Assembly (NCBI GenBank): GCA_024331045.1
Contig: JANDJC010000001.1
Coordinates: 1-64,000 of the forward strand
Direction of reading: 5' to 3'
DNA: 64,000 nt
Source of the DNA: Nitrospira sp.
Lineage (GTDB): Bacteria; Nitrospirota; Nitrospiria; Nitrospirales; Nitrospiraceae
Part shown: in pieces, positions 30,027 to 38,843 of the stretch
How the letters are laid out: the number at the start of each line of letters is the position of its first letter
Position numbering within the stretch: the stretch's first letter is position 1
Notes under the pieces: model-generated
The model's database searches: none
What the model was told of the DNA's origin: nothing
What the model saw: only the letters and a program-made list of their open reading frames with translations
Position numbers and translations under genes: made by a program

Positions 30027-31118
30027 ATGAACGCGTCATCACCTTCATCAACAGCAACAACGATCGCCTGTCTGCTGTCTTGCTCTTTGCTTGCGACACC
30101 GGGATGGGCCTATCGCGATTATTTCACGCCCGAGCAGAAATCCCAGTTGGCAAACATTCGAACAGTCCTCGTGGAGGTTCTCGCGCTGACGGACAAGGGT
30201 GAGGCGGATGCCGGCCCTCTTGTGCAAACCATCTCACGCCGGCTCCGCGAGATCGGATACACCGTCGTTTTGAACCGTGACGATCCCCACGATGTCGTCT
30301 TCCGTGTGAAGTGCGAACAACAGAAAACGTGGGAAGGCACGACAGCGGCTGGAGGTGATGCCGATCTCCCCGACGCTCCCTCACGGCTGTGGAAAGGGCC
30401 GGCCTGCCAATTGACCTATCTCTTGAGTGGGATGAAGATCAAATGGCAAAAGGAGGTGCGGACGGAGTTCGAGGACGCTGTCGCTGCAGCTCAAGCGGCC
30501 CATGTCGCCGATCCGGGGGCCTATGCCCTTGATCAGCTCAAGGAAGAACTGGAACGGCATGAATTCCCCCTCTTCCTAGCGGCGGAATGGGGTCAACCGG
30601 AACGTCTCCTGGCATTGCTGGACGCCCGTGACACCAGTCAGAAGAGGAAGATCCTGATCATCTCTCTGCTCGGAGAAATGCAGGCAGACGAAGCCCTCCC
30701 CAAGCTCAAGGAGGTGCTCAAAGACCGTGACCTTGCCACGCAAGCACTCGTCGCCATCGGCAATCTGGGGCGGGACAGCATCCCGCTTCTCATTAACATT
30801 TTAAACTCCTCGCCCCAGGTTGAAATTCAAGCCGCAGCGGCCAAGGGGCTTGGGCAGATCGGGGGCATCGCAGGGGACGCCTCGGTCGTTCCCCCCTTGT
30901 TGGCCAAACTGCAGGACCCTCAGACGGACTGGGTGGTGCTGACGGAGGTCGCCTGGGCGCTGGGCAAGATTCCCGACAAACGATCGATTCAACCGTTATA
31001 CGACCTAGATAGAAAACTCCAAGCCATCCGCGACCCAGACAACATGGTGCTCAAGAAGCTCAAAGAGGCGGTCTTTTGGGCGATCAAACAATGCGACACG
31101 TGGGATCAGTATAGTTAG
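30027..31118 (+). CDS. Exported HEAT-repeat protein with uncharacterised N-terminal domain
   Basis: Signal peptide (MNASSPSSTATTIACLLSCSLLATPGWA); HEAT repeats LLGEMQADEALPKLKEVLKDRD LATQALVAIGNLGRDSIPLLINIL. Confidence 0.65.
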   Translation: MNASSPSSTATTIACLLSCSLLATPGWAYRDYFTPEQKSQLANIRTVLVEVLALTDKGEADAGPLVQTISRRLREIGYTVVLNRDDPHDVVFRVKCEQQKTWEGTTAAGGDADLPDAPSRLWKGPACQLTYLLSGMKIKWQKEVRTEFEDAVAAAQAAHVADPGAYALDQLKEELERHEFPLFLAAEWGQPERLLALLDARDTSQKRKILIISLLGEMQADEALPKLKEVLKDRDLATQALVAIGNLGRDSIPLLINILNSSPQVEIQAAAAKGLGQIGGIAGDASVVPPLLAKLQDPQTDWVVLTEVAWALGKIPDKRSIQPLYDLDRKLQAIRDPDNMVLKKLKEAVFWAIKQCDTWDQYS

Positions 31119-31169
31119 GACGTCATCCTGACGGGGTTGCCTTCAACGAGATATGGCCGCGGAGACATG

Positions 31170-31194
31170 GCCGCGCCGATCCTCCCGGCGCGGC
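31170..31194. terminator. Hairpin between convergent genes (9-bp perfect stem, 7-nt loop)
   Basis: GCCGCGCCG-atcctcc-CGGCGCGGC; no clear U-tract. Confidence 0.4.
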
Positions 31195-31203
31195 GTATTA
31201 AAT

Positions 31204-33651
31204 TCAGAACGACTCGTCCAGCAAGCGGCGGAGTTGGGCAGCCAATTCGGTGGGCAGAAATGGTTTCTGCATAAAGAGAGTGCCCGGCGAGTTGAGAAAC
31301 ATCGGTTTGACCCGCTCCGTGTAACCGGACATAAACAGGACCTTTAAACCTGGCCACCGCTGCCGAAGCCGCTCCGCCACCATCGGCCCCGTCAAGCGAG
31401 GCATCACCACATCCGTCACAAGCACGTCGATCGGATGCGGCAGGACAGCCGCCAACCGAAGGGCCTCGTCCCCATTGGCCGCCTTGAACACCTGATAGCC
31501 GTATTCTTCGAGCGCAAGGCAGACGAGATCTCGCACCGCCTCTTGGTCTTCAACCAAGAGGACGCGCTCGCCTCCGCGCTCGGGGCTGGAGACAGCGGTG
31601 GAGGCCGTCTCCGTCTCCTCCTCCACAAAGCGCGGGAAATAGAGATCGAACGTTGTGCCCTTGCCTGGTGCACTGTCGACAAAAATCACTCCCCGGCTCT
31701 GCTTGACGATCCCATAGACGGTCGCCAACCCCAGTCCGGTTCCCTTGCCTTCTTCCTTGGTGGTAAAAAACGGCTCAAAGAGATGGGAACGTACGTCGTG
31801 ATCCATCCCGCAGCCAGTGTCCCGAACGGTCAATTGCACATAATCACCAGGCGTAAAGAGAGGGTTGGACACCGGCGTCCACGCATGCAAGACAAAATTG
31901 GCTGTCGATAGCGTCAGCTTACCGCCATCCGGCATGGCATCCCTCGCATTGACTGCCAGATTCATGACGACCTGATCAAGCTGGCCCTTGTCCACCTGAA
32001 TCGGCCAAAGGCCAGGATCAAGCTCGAGCACAACCTCGATGTCCTCACCCATCAGCCTTTTGAGGATGGAGGCGATGGCCCTGAGCGATTCATTTAAATT
32101 GACGCGCTGCGGCTTGAGCACCTGTTGACGGCTGAAGGCCAGGAGCTGCCTGGTCAGATCCGCAGCCCTGGCTCCAGCCTTGGAGATTTCATCGATCAAG
32201 TGATAGAGCGGATCCTCCCGTCTCACTCGGTCGAGCAACAGGGCGCTACAGCCATTAATGACCGTCAACAGATTGTTGAAGTCGTGGGCCACCCCTCCTC
32301 CCAGCCGGCCGATCGCTTCCATCTTTTGCGCCTGCCGAAACTGATGTTCCAACCGCTTTTGTTCCGTGATGTCGATGCAAAAAGCCATCGCCCCCGTGAC
32401 CCGCCCTTCAGAATTTCGGCGCGGCACTCCCCAGAAGCTCACCTCAACAACGGCTCCGTCCTTCCGCCGACGTCGCAACTCGACGTTTCGAACAGGAAGA
32501 CCGCCCATGATCGATTGCCAAAGATGGCGCGACTGTTCTTCATCCTTGTCACCATCAGGGATATAGGGCAACTCCCGGCCCATGACCTCTTGCTCCGTCC
32601 ATCCAAAGATGCGCGAGGCAGCGGTGTTCCAACTGACCACTTTGGCCTCTTCGTCCAGTTCGATGATCGCAAAGGGCGCTTCTTCGATCAGCGTTTGAAG
32701 CTGTGACGTCGTCTGACGCAACACCTCATTCGTCGCAAGCAACTCGCTGGTCCGTTCATTCACCCGATGTTCAAGTTGCTGATAGATTTCTTTGAGCGCC
32801 TGCTCGTGCCGTACCCGTTCAGAGATGTCTTGACCAACCACGAGCATGACAGCTCGGCCGTCGCTGCCCGGAACAACGCGCGTGCGCCCATGGACCTGGA
32901 GCGTGGTTCCGTCTTTCCGAACTTTCCGCAGCTCCCATTCGCGTTCCACGCTCGGGCTTGCCAGACAGACCTCCATCTGATTTTTCACGCTCGGGCGATC
33001 CTCCGCCACAAACACGTCCAAGATGGACCGTCCGACCAATTCGCTCACGGTATAGCCGAGCTGCTCGGCCCCGGAGCGGTTGACAGACAGGATCGTTCCC
33101 TCCCTATCCAACGTGAAATACATGATGGGGGCATCGTGGAAGAAACTCTGCAGCTTTTCCTCACTAGCCCGAAGTGCCTGTTCCGCCTGTTTAATCGAAG
33201 AAATATCCCGCACCACCGCCTGAAAACCGATCACTTCTTCGTCCCGCTGCAACAATTGCACGTTCTGGCCGACCCAGACTTCTTTCCCCGTTCGCGCAAT
33301 CAACGGCAATTCGAGATAACTGGACGGGCGGCCGCGCAGGAACTGTCGCACGTGGAACCACCAGACCTTGGCACGGTAGTCTTCCCGAATGAACTCCGCG
33401 ATGTGATGACCCAGCACCTCCACCATCGCGTAGCCCAGAATTCTGGTCACCGCAGGATTGATAAAGGTGATACGGCCGGAAAGGTTGGTGCGGCAGATGA
33501 TGTCGGAGGCTTGTTCGAGTGCAAACCGATAGTCCTCCCGATCGATGTCCAACATCAGTTCCATCTGTTGGTCGGCCTGTGGCGGGCGGGGGAAGCGGCC
33601 GCCTGTTTCGGACGGGGAGGAAGAAGAGTGGGAAAAGACGCGATCCACCAT
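31204..33651 (-). CDS. Soluble multi-PAS hybrid histidine kinase with C-terminal receiver
   Basis: At least three PAS domains; HisKA GRLGGGVAHDFNNLLTVI; HATPase motifs; REC VLLVEDQEAVRDLVCLAL...DVLVTDVVMPRLTG. Confidence 0.9.
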   Translation of the reverse strand: MVDRVFSHSSSSPSETGGRFPRPPQADQQMELMLDIDREDYRFALEQASDIICRTNLSGRITFINPAVTRILGYAMVEVLGHHIAEFIREDYRAKVWWFHVRQFLRGRPSSYLELPLIARTGKEVWVGQNVQLLQRDEEVIGFQAVVRDISSIKQAEQALRASEEKLQSFFHDAPIMYFTLDREGTILSVNRSGAEQLGYTVSELVGRSILDVFVAEDRPSVKNQMEVCLASPSVEREWELRKVRKDGTTLQVHGRTRVVPGSDGRAVMLVVGQDISERVRHEQALKEIYQQLEHRVNERTSELLATNEVLRQTTSQLQTLIEEAPFAIIELDEEAKVVSWNTAASRIFGWTEQEVMGRELPYIPDGDKDEEQSRHLWQSIMGGLPVRNVELRRRRKDGAVVEVSFWGVPRRNSEGRVTGAMAFCIDITEQKRLEHQFRQAQKMEAIGRLGGGVAHDFNNLLTVINGCSALLLDRVRREDPLYHLIDEISKAGARAADLTRQLLAFSRQQVLKPQRVNLNESLRAIASILKRLMGEDIEVVLELDPGLWPIQVDKGQLDQVVMNLAVNARDAMPDGGKLTLSTANFVLHAWTPVSNPLFTPGDYVQLTVRDTGCGMDHDVRSHLFEPFFTTKEEGKGTGLGLATVYGIVKQSRGVIFVDSAPGKGTTFDLYFPRFVEEETETASTAVSSPERGGERVLLVEDQEAVRDLVCLALEEYGYQVFKAANGDEALRLAAVLPHPIDVLVTDVVMPRLTGPMVAERLRQRWPGLKVLFMSGYTERVKPMFLNSPGTLFMQKPFLPTELAAQLRRLLDESF

Positions 33652-33889
33652 CGAGCCAGACAGGAGAGTTACGGCAACGCTCGTGTCGCCTTTACAGAGG
33701 GGCGTATCTTACTCCAAGTCTACAGGGTTTGACTAGCTACAGATATATACTTACCCTTCACTTTCTCAGAAGAAGATGGTGGGATACCGTCAAGTCCCTG
33801 CCTCCATACCGACACTCTCTGCCCCACGTGGTGGGTTTGTTCGCTTCAAAAGACGGCCGTGAGCCAACTTTGATGAGGAGAGCACCTCG

Positions 33890-35566
33890 TCAATGCTCGC
33901 TCTTGGTCATAGCCTCGACGGTCTTGAACAGCCCTTGCAGCCATCGCCGCCCCTGCCGCTTGATCGGCTCCGACATTGTCCCCTTCAGTAACTCTCCCAT
34001 GGCATCCACCGTTTCCCGTTGGATCTTACGCTGAATCCGCTCCGCAACACCGTTGAGATCCAGCCGATACGAAGGCTCTTGAAGTGTCCCCTTGATTGCA
34101 AGCGGAAGTACCACCCGACCGTCCTGCATCATCAGGTTGACGACCGACGAAACCCTTGCCAGCCGTCGGCTTAAATCAGGCGACAAGCTCAACCGTGCCG
34201 CCAAATCCAGCGTCTGATCGAAGCCGATTGTCCCGGCTGCGGTCGCTTGAACATCAGGGCTTTCCGCCAACAGCCGCTGCACGGTGATCATGCTGCCCCC
34301 CACAACGCCATCAGCTTCGAGGGTCTGAAATGCGACGGGATCGGTGACGCCGATCGAGATTCCAGCAGCATGAAGAAGGGCTCGCGTTTCACCAGGGAGA
34401 TCCACACCCCCGATCATCCCATTTTTCACGACGATCCGCCCTCCCCCCTCCAACGACTTGATGAGATCTTGCGCGGCAAACCCGCGGCCGTTGAATGTCA
34501 GGGTGACATCCGCCGTTCCACTGATCGAGACCTGAGCATCCGCGAAAGTCCTGAATGCCGTACCGAGTTGTAATCCTTCGAGGCTGACCGTTCCGTCAAA
34601 AGGCGGGGCGTCCGAACCGGCGACCACTTTGCCCCGCCCCTTCACCACACCGCCGAACATCCGACAGGAGAATGCCGTCAGTTCGACTTCCTGCCCCGTG
34701 ACTTCCACCGTCACGCTGCAATCGTTCATCGCAACCGGTTTCATGAACAGCGGGGCAAGAGGAAGCTCTGCCACATTAACGGTCGGCGCACGGAGGACGA
34801 TCGTGGCATCGTGACCGGCGACCTTTCCTGTCACAGTGACATGTGTGCCTCCCAGCCTCAATTGAAAATTGATCGCTTCGATGTCGGCTGTTTCTTTCAG
34901 CGGGCCAAACGTCCCCTCAAGGTTGAACGGCACATTGAGGGGCTGGATGACCGCCGTGAGACGAAGACGGGGGGTTTGGCCAATCCCCATTGATCGAAGC
35001 AACAGGTCAAGATCCTTTAAGGCATACTCAGTGGGACTCACGGTCGAGAGATCTCGATAGGCCAACCTGCCCCCCGAGACGGAGACCCGCTCAACCGCCA
35101 ACAGGCCCAGAATGTTCAACGGCCCCTCCAGTGAAGGAATCGGCGCCCGGGAGGGGGTCGTCGGCGCTTCTTTCCCAGATCGTCCCAGCGTCGCCACGTT
35201 CAAGACCCCACGCCGATTTTTAACGACGGTCATCACAGGATCGTGCAGCGTGATTTCTTCCACTTCAATCTTTCCCGTCAGCAACGGCAGCAGCCTCACC
35301 CCTACGTTCAAGGAGGCCACCGACACAAACGGTTTCATGCCGAATGCCGGATCGTCCAGAATGGAAAGACCCGTAACCCGCACGCCGATGGTGGGCCACA
35401 GAGCCAGACGGATGTCTTGAACCTGAATCGTTCGGTTCAGCGCACGTTCGATGACCGGCTTGTACTGATCTTGATACCGGTTCAGGTCAATGAGAACAGG
35501 CAAGGCCAACACAAGGCCGATGACCATCGCAGCGAGAATCAGCGCGCCCCCTGCAATTTTCATCAC
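33890..35566 (-). CDS. AsmA-family protein
   Basis: N-terminal TM then NRYQDQYKPVIERALNRTIQVQDIRLALWPTIGVRVTGLSILDDPAFG; C-terminal AsmA features. Confidence 0.85.
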   Translation of the reverse strand: MMKIAGGALILAAMVIGLVLALPVLIDLNRYQDQYKPVIERALNRTIQVQDIRLALWPTIGVRVTGLSILDDPAFGMKPFVSVASLNVGVRLLPLLTGKIEVEEITLHDPVMTVVKNRRGVLNVATLGRSGKEAPTTPSRAPIPSLEGPLNILGLLAVERVSVSGGRLAYRDLSTVSPTEYALKDLDLLLRSMGIGQTPRLRLTAVIQPLNVPFNLEGTFGPLKETADIEAINFQLRLGGTHVTVTGKVAGHDATIVLRAPTVNVAELPLAPLFMKPVAMNDCSVTVEVTGQEVELTAFSCRMFGGVVKGRGKVVAGSDAPPFDGTVSLEGLQLGTAFRTFADAQVSISGTADVTLTFNGRGFAAQDLIKSLEGGGRIVVKNGMIGGVDLPGETRALLHAAGISIGVTDPVAFQTLEADGVVGGSMITVQRLLAESPDVQATAAGTIGFDQTLDLAARLSLSPDLSRRLARVSSVVNLMMQDGRVVLPLAIKGTLQEPSYRLDLNGVAERIQRKIQRETVDAMGELLKGTMSEPIKRQGRRWLQGLFKTVEAMTKSEH

Positions 35567-35713
35567 GCCTCCCGAACCGTCTTAAGCACTCTAGGCAAGA
35601 GCCATCTATGAATCAACCAGCCAGAAAGGGAAGAAGCGAGCCGTCCAGGTGAGGGGCCTCCAGAGAGGCAGGCCCCTCAGTGGGCGATCCCATTGAGTGG
35701 GGAGCGATACGTG

Positions 35714-36862
35714 TCAACGTTTCTTTCGATTGCCCAGATGTCCCGATCGCACCTGACAAGCCAACACATCGCAGATGACACGGGTCGCCATCAGGCTGGT
35801 GATCTCCGCCGCATCGTAGGGCGGCGCACATTCCACGATTTCCATGCCGGCCAGCGGCTTCGCGTCGGCAATGATTTGGATGAACTTGAGCACCTCGCGA
35901 GGGAGAAAGCCTCCCGGCTCCGGCCAGCCCGTGCCTGGCACGAACGCGGCGTCCAAGCAATCGACGTCGAAACTGAGCCAGACCGCATCCACCCCATCCC
36001 ATGCGACTTCCAACGCCTGTTTGGCGGCGTTTTCGATGCCCATCTCCACACAGTCGGTTACGGTCATGATGGTCGTTTGCCGCTCCCGCCCCACTTTGAC
36101 ACCTGGTCTGGGCGCTTGCCAGCCGCCGATGCCAATCTGAACCAGATTTTTGGCTGGTACGTTGGGAATGTTCGTCGCGTGGAACCACGGCGTGGTATGC
36201 ATACGTTCATCGAGATCGGTATCCTGAGTATCGACATGCCGATCGAAGTGGAGAATGCCGAGCTTCCCCCCATTTAAATGCTGCGCGACACCGCGCACCG
36301 TGGCATAGCCCAGCGAGTGATCTCCACCCAGCACGACGGGAAAGGCCCCACTGGCAAAGATGTGGGCCACACCTTTGCTCACTTGATCGAACGTTTTTTC
36401 GATGTTGCTGGGGATCGTAAAGATATCGCCGACATCGCAAATGGAGATGGATTCCCGCAAATCCACGCCAAGTTCAAAACTATAGGTGCCATACAACGCC
36501 GAAATTTTCCTGATGCCTTGGGGACCAAAGCGGGTGCCGGACCGATAGGTCGTCCCGCCGTCAAAAGGGGCGCCAACAATGGCCACATCATACTGCCCGC
36601 ACTTACGGACATCCTCAAGATAGGGTGCTTTGATAAACGTGTTGATACCGGCGAAATGAGGAAGTTCCCCTCGGCTAAAAGTAGGGATGCGCCGATCCTT
36701 GATGGAATCGGCGCCGGGCAGGCCCAATTCCAGGCCGCGGGCAATTTCCTCCTCATGTTTGGCTGTCGGCAGTAAGGCCTCCGCCTCAACAGCGTATTTC
36801 GCCTCCGGCCCATAGTTGTCATGCAATGGAACCTTGCCTTGATACGTTCTCTTTTTCGCCAT
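35714..36862 (-). CDS. Ureohydrolase-family metalloenzyme, probable guanidinase (GdmH-like) rather than agmatinase
   Basis: VVLGGDHSLGY, LHFDRHVDTQDTDLDERMHTTPWFHATNIPNVPAKNLVQIGIGGWQ, SFDVDCLDAAFVPGTGWPEPGGFLPRE; long N-terminal extension; sits downstream of a guanidine-I riboswitch and APC permease. Confidence 0.75.
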   Translation of the reverse strand: MAKKRTYQGKVPLHDNYGPEAKYAVEAEALLPTAKHEEEIARGLELGLPGADSIKDRRIPTFSRGELPHFAGINTFIKAPYLEDVRKCGQYDVAIVGAPFDGGTTYRSGTRFGPQGIRKISALYGTYSFELGVDLRESISICDVGDIFTIPSNIEKTFDQVSKGVAHIFASGAFPVVLGGDHSLGYATVRGVAQHLNGGKLGILHFDRHVDTQDTDLDERMHTTPWFHATNIPNVPAKNLVQIGIGGWQAPRPGVKVGRERQTTIMTVTDCVEMGIENAAKQALEVAWDGVDAVWLSFDVDCLDAAFVPGTGWPEPGGFLPREVLKFIQIIADAKPLAGMEIVECAPPYDAAEITSLMATRVICDVLACQVRSGHLGNRKKR

Positions 36863-36948
36863 AGGTTCTCCTTTCGATGAGAATAGTAGGTGGTCTTATT
36901 GCTCGTGTTTTCTCCGATGACGAGACGGATAGCCTTTCTTTTGGTGCA

Positions 36949-38499
36949 TCATTCACCTCCCTCCGACTTGACCGTTTGCACGATGCGCCATCTCCCGTAC
37001 TCTCCGATCACCACCGACAGGGTCGTCGCAGCAAGGATACAGCCGAGCACCAGCGGAACGGCCCAAAGTTGCCACCAGGGAGCATCGGGCGCCACAGCAT
37101 AGGGACGTGGCCACGCGATATTGACGAATTCAAACACCGACCAGAGAAACGCCACCGTATTGATCAGAAGTCCCCACGAGCCCAACTTCAGGTGACCCAC
37201 CGAGGGATCCCACCGACCAGTCAGCCTGCTATAGAGCCCGACTCCCGTGGTCATCGCGAACATGGCGTAGAGCCCTCCCGTGCCAAACGCCAGCACCGTG
37301 GCAACCGCTTCGTCATTGAGCCCGAACAACAATCCGAGCGTGGCCCAGGTAACGGTGAAGAGGACGGCACGGCGCGGCGCGCCCTCCACGGTGAGTTGAC
37401 TCAAGGCCGCCGGAAGGCTTCCCTCGCGAGCCATCGAAAAGACGATCCGGGACGTGTAGCGGACCATCGACGCCCCACACGCCAGAAACGCCACCAGCAC
37501 GATGGCCAGGAACGGAGTTTCCGCCCAGGCTCCGAAATTGTCGACAATCACGGGCGTGACGGGGTCTGACGCGGCGCTGGTCACGGCCAAACGGTCTCGA
37601 TGCACACTGAGCGTGAGAGCAGCGGAATTGAAGAGCACCACGCTCCCAACCATGCAGAGCGAGAAGAAGATCGCGCGCGGCACCATCCGTTTGGGGTCGT
37701 GTGTTTCTTCAGCGATGGTCGAGCAGGCATCGAAGCCGATGAAGGCCCATCCCGATATCGCGAGCGCCGCCAAAAATGCGGCGGTTTTACTGGGCGCGGT
37801 CCCGGTCCCAAGATGCGCGAACAGCTCCGAGAATTCGTGCTGCCGGAAAAAGAGGAACAGCAGAAGCGCGACACCAAACGAACCGACGATTTCCGCATAG
37901 ACGCCGAGAGAGATGAGCAGCTTAAAGACCGAGACGTGGACCAGGTTGAGCACGGTACAGAGCAGCATAAACACTGCCCCCCACAGAACCAGGTTCAAGC
38001 CCGTTTCACTGTTGGATCCCCAAAAAATCGCCAGCCAGATCCCGCCGGTATAGGCGGTGGTGGTCAGCATCGCAATCGTGGAGCTGATATAAATGGCGCC
38101 GGCATACGTGCCTGTGATGTCGCCGCCGAGCTGCCTTGCCCACTTGTACGCACCTCCCGCAATCGGGATCTGCGAGGACAGTTCCGCGTAGACCGTCGCG
38201 ACCAGCAACTGCATCACCAAACAGAGGGCGAGGGCGGGAAACCATCCGCCTCCGGCGACGACCGTCTGAACGCCGATAATGGCGTAGAGCCCCGCCACCG
38301 GGGAGACCGTCGCAAACCCAATGGTCAGACTGTTCCAAAGACTGAGACTCCGATGGAGCGTCGGAGTACTCCTTGCTTCGGGGGGAGGAATATCCGATTG
38401 GTTTTCTTGGGAGAGCGCGCCAGCCCCTTTGATGGCAATCGTCCCCACCTCGGGCTCAGAAGACCTATCGGGGAAAGGATCGTTGGGCTGGATATGCAT
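36949..38499 (-). CDS. APC-superfamily permease, candidate guanidine transporter
   Basis: LSLWNSLTIGFATVSPVAGLYAIIG...AGGAYKWARQLGG...GWAFIGFDACSTIAEETHDPKRMVPRAI; in-frame ATG at 38499 preceded by GCAGGGAG Shine-Dalgarno-like sequence; ORF-track start 38529 is TTG. Confidence 0.82.
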   Translation of the reverse strand: MHIQPNDPFPDRSSEPEVGTIAIKGAGALSQENQSDIPPPEARSTPTLHRSLSLWNSLTIGFATVSPVAGLYAIIGVQTVVAGGGWFPALALCLVMQLLVATVYAELSSQIPIAGGAYKWARQLGGDITGTYAGAIYISSTIAMLTTTAYTGGIWLAIFWGSNSETGLNLVLWGAVFMLLCTVLNLVHVSVFKLLISLGVYAEIVGSFGVALLLFLFFRQHEFSELFAHLGTGTAPSKTAAFLAALAISGWAFIGFDACSTIAEETHDPKRMVPRAIFFSLCMVGSVVLFNSAALTLSVHRDRLAVTSAASDPVTPVIVDNFGAWAETPFLAIVLVAFLACGASMVRYTSRIVFSMAREGSLPAALSQLTVEGAPRRAVLFTVTWATLGLLFGLNDEAVATVLAFGTGGLYAMFAMTTGVGLYSRLTGRWDPSVGHLKLGSWGLLINTVAFLWSVFEFVNIAWPRPYAVAPDAPWWQLWAVPLVLGCILAATTLSVVIGEYGRWRIVQTVKSEGGE

Positions 38500-38553
38500 A
38501 ACGTCGGCTCCCTGCGGGCTTTTTCCCAAAAGGCCATGTACCGTCGTACATGA

Positions 38554-38652
38554 TCTCCCGGGCTTTTATCCCTCCGTGGAGCCCCGTTATGCGAGGCCGA
38601 AAACTCTTGGCCCAGACGCTTTCTTTTACGAGAAAGCCGGAACCCTAGTTTT
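38554..38652 (-). promoter_or_regulatory. Guanidine-I (ykkC-class) riboswitch aptamer
   Basis: Minus strand reads ACTAGGGTTCCGGCTTTCTCGTAAAAGAAAGCGTCTGGGCCAAGAGTTTTCGGCCTCGCATAACGGGGCTCCACGGAGGGATAAAAGCCCGGGAGA. The CTAGGGTTCCG, TGGnCCnAGAG and ACGGAGGGATAAAAGCCCGGGAGA blocks match the ykkC consensus in the right order and spacing. Confidence 0.9.
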
Positions 38653-38843
38653 CCTTTTGGATATGTTTCGCAGGATCTTATTGGTCCATCCCAACAAAGT
38701 CAAGCCCAACAAAGTCATGCCTTCCTTCCTTGGAGGTTTCTAGAGATGTACAAGAACGACTTTTACCGACGTACCACCTCGCCCGCATCAAGCGATTGTG
38801 CTAGCATGCCCCCTCCTTCTCATATCTCGCTTATGTCTCGCGC

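Noticed and set aside
31170-31194. Strong rho-independent terminator
   Set aside because: The stem is excellent but no U-tract follows on either strand, so only a low-confidence terminator-like hairpin is listed.
32767-33732. 321-aa plus-strand ORF
   Set aside because: Antisense to the PAS histidine kinase; no domain recognisable.
37600-38553. 317-aa plus-strand ORF
   Set aside because: Antisense to the APC permease; Arg/Gly/His-rich shadow translation.
38321-38743. 140-aa plus-strand ORF spanning the riboswitch
   Set aside because: The minus strand matches the ykkC consensus; the ORF is a chance overlap.
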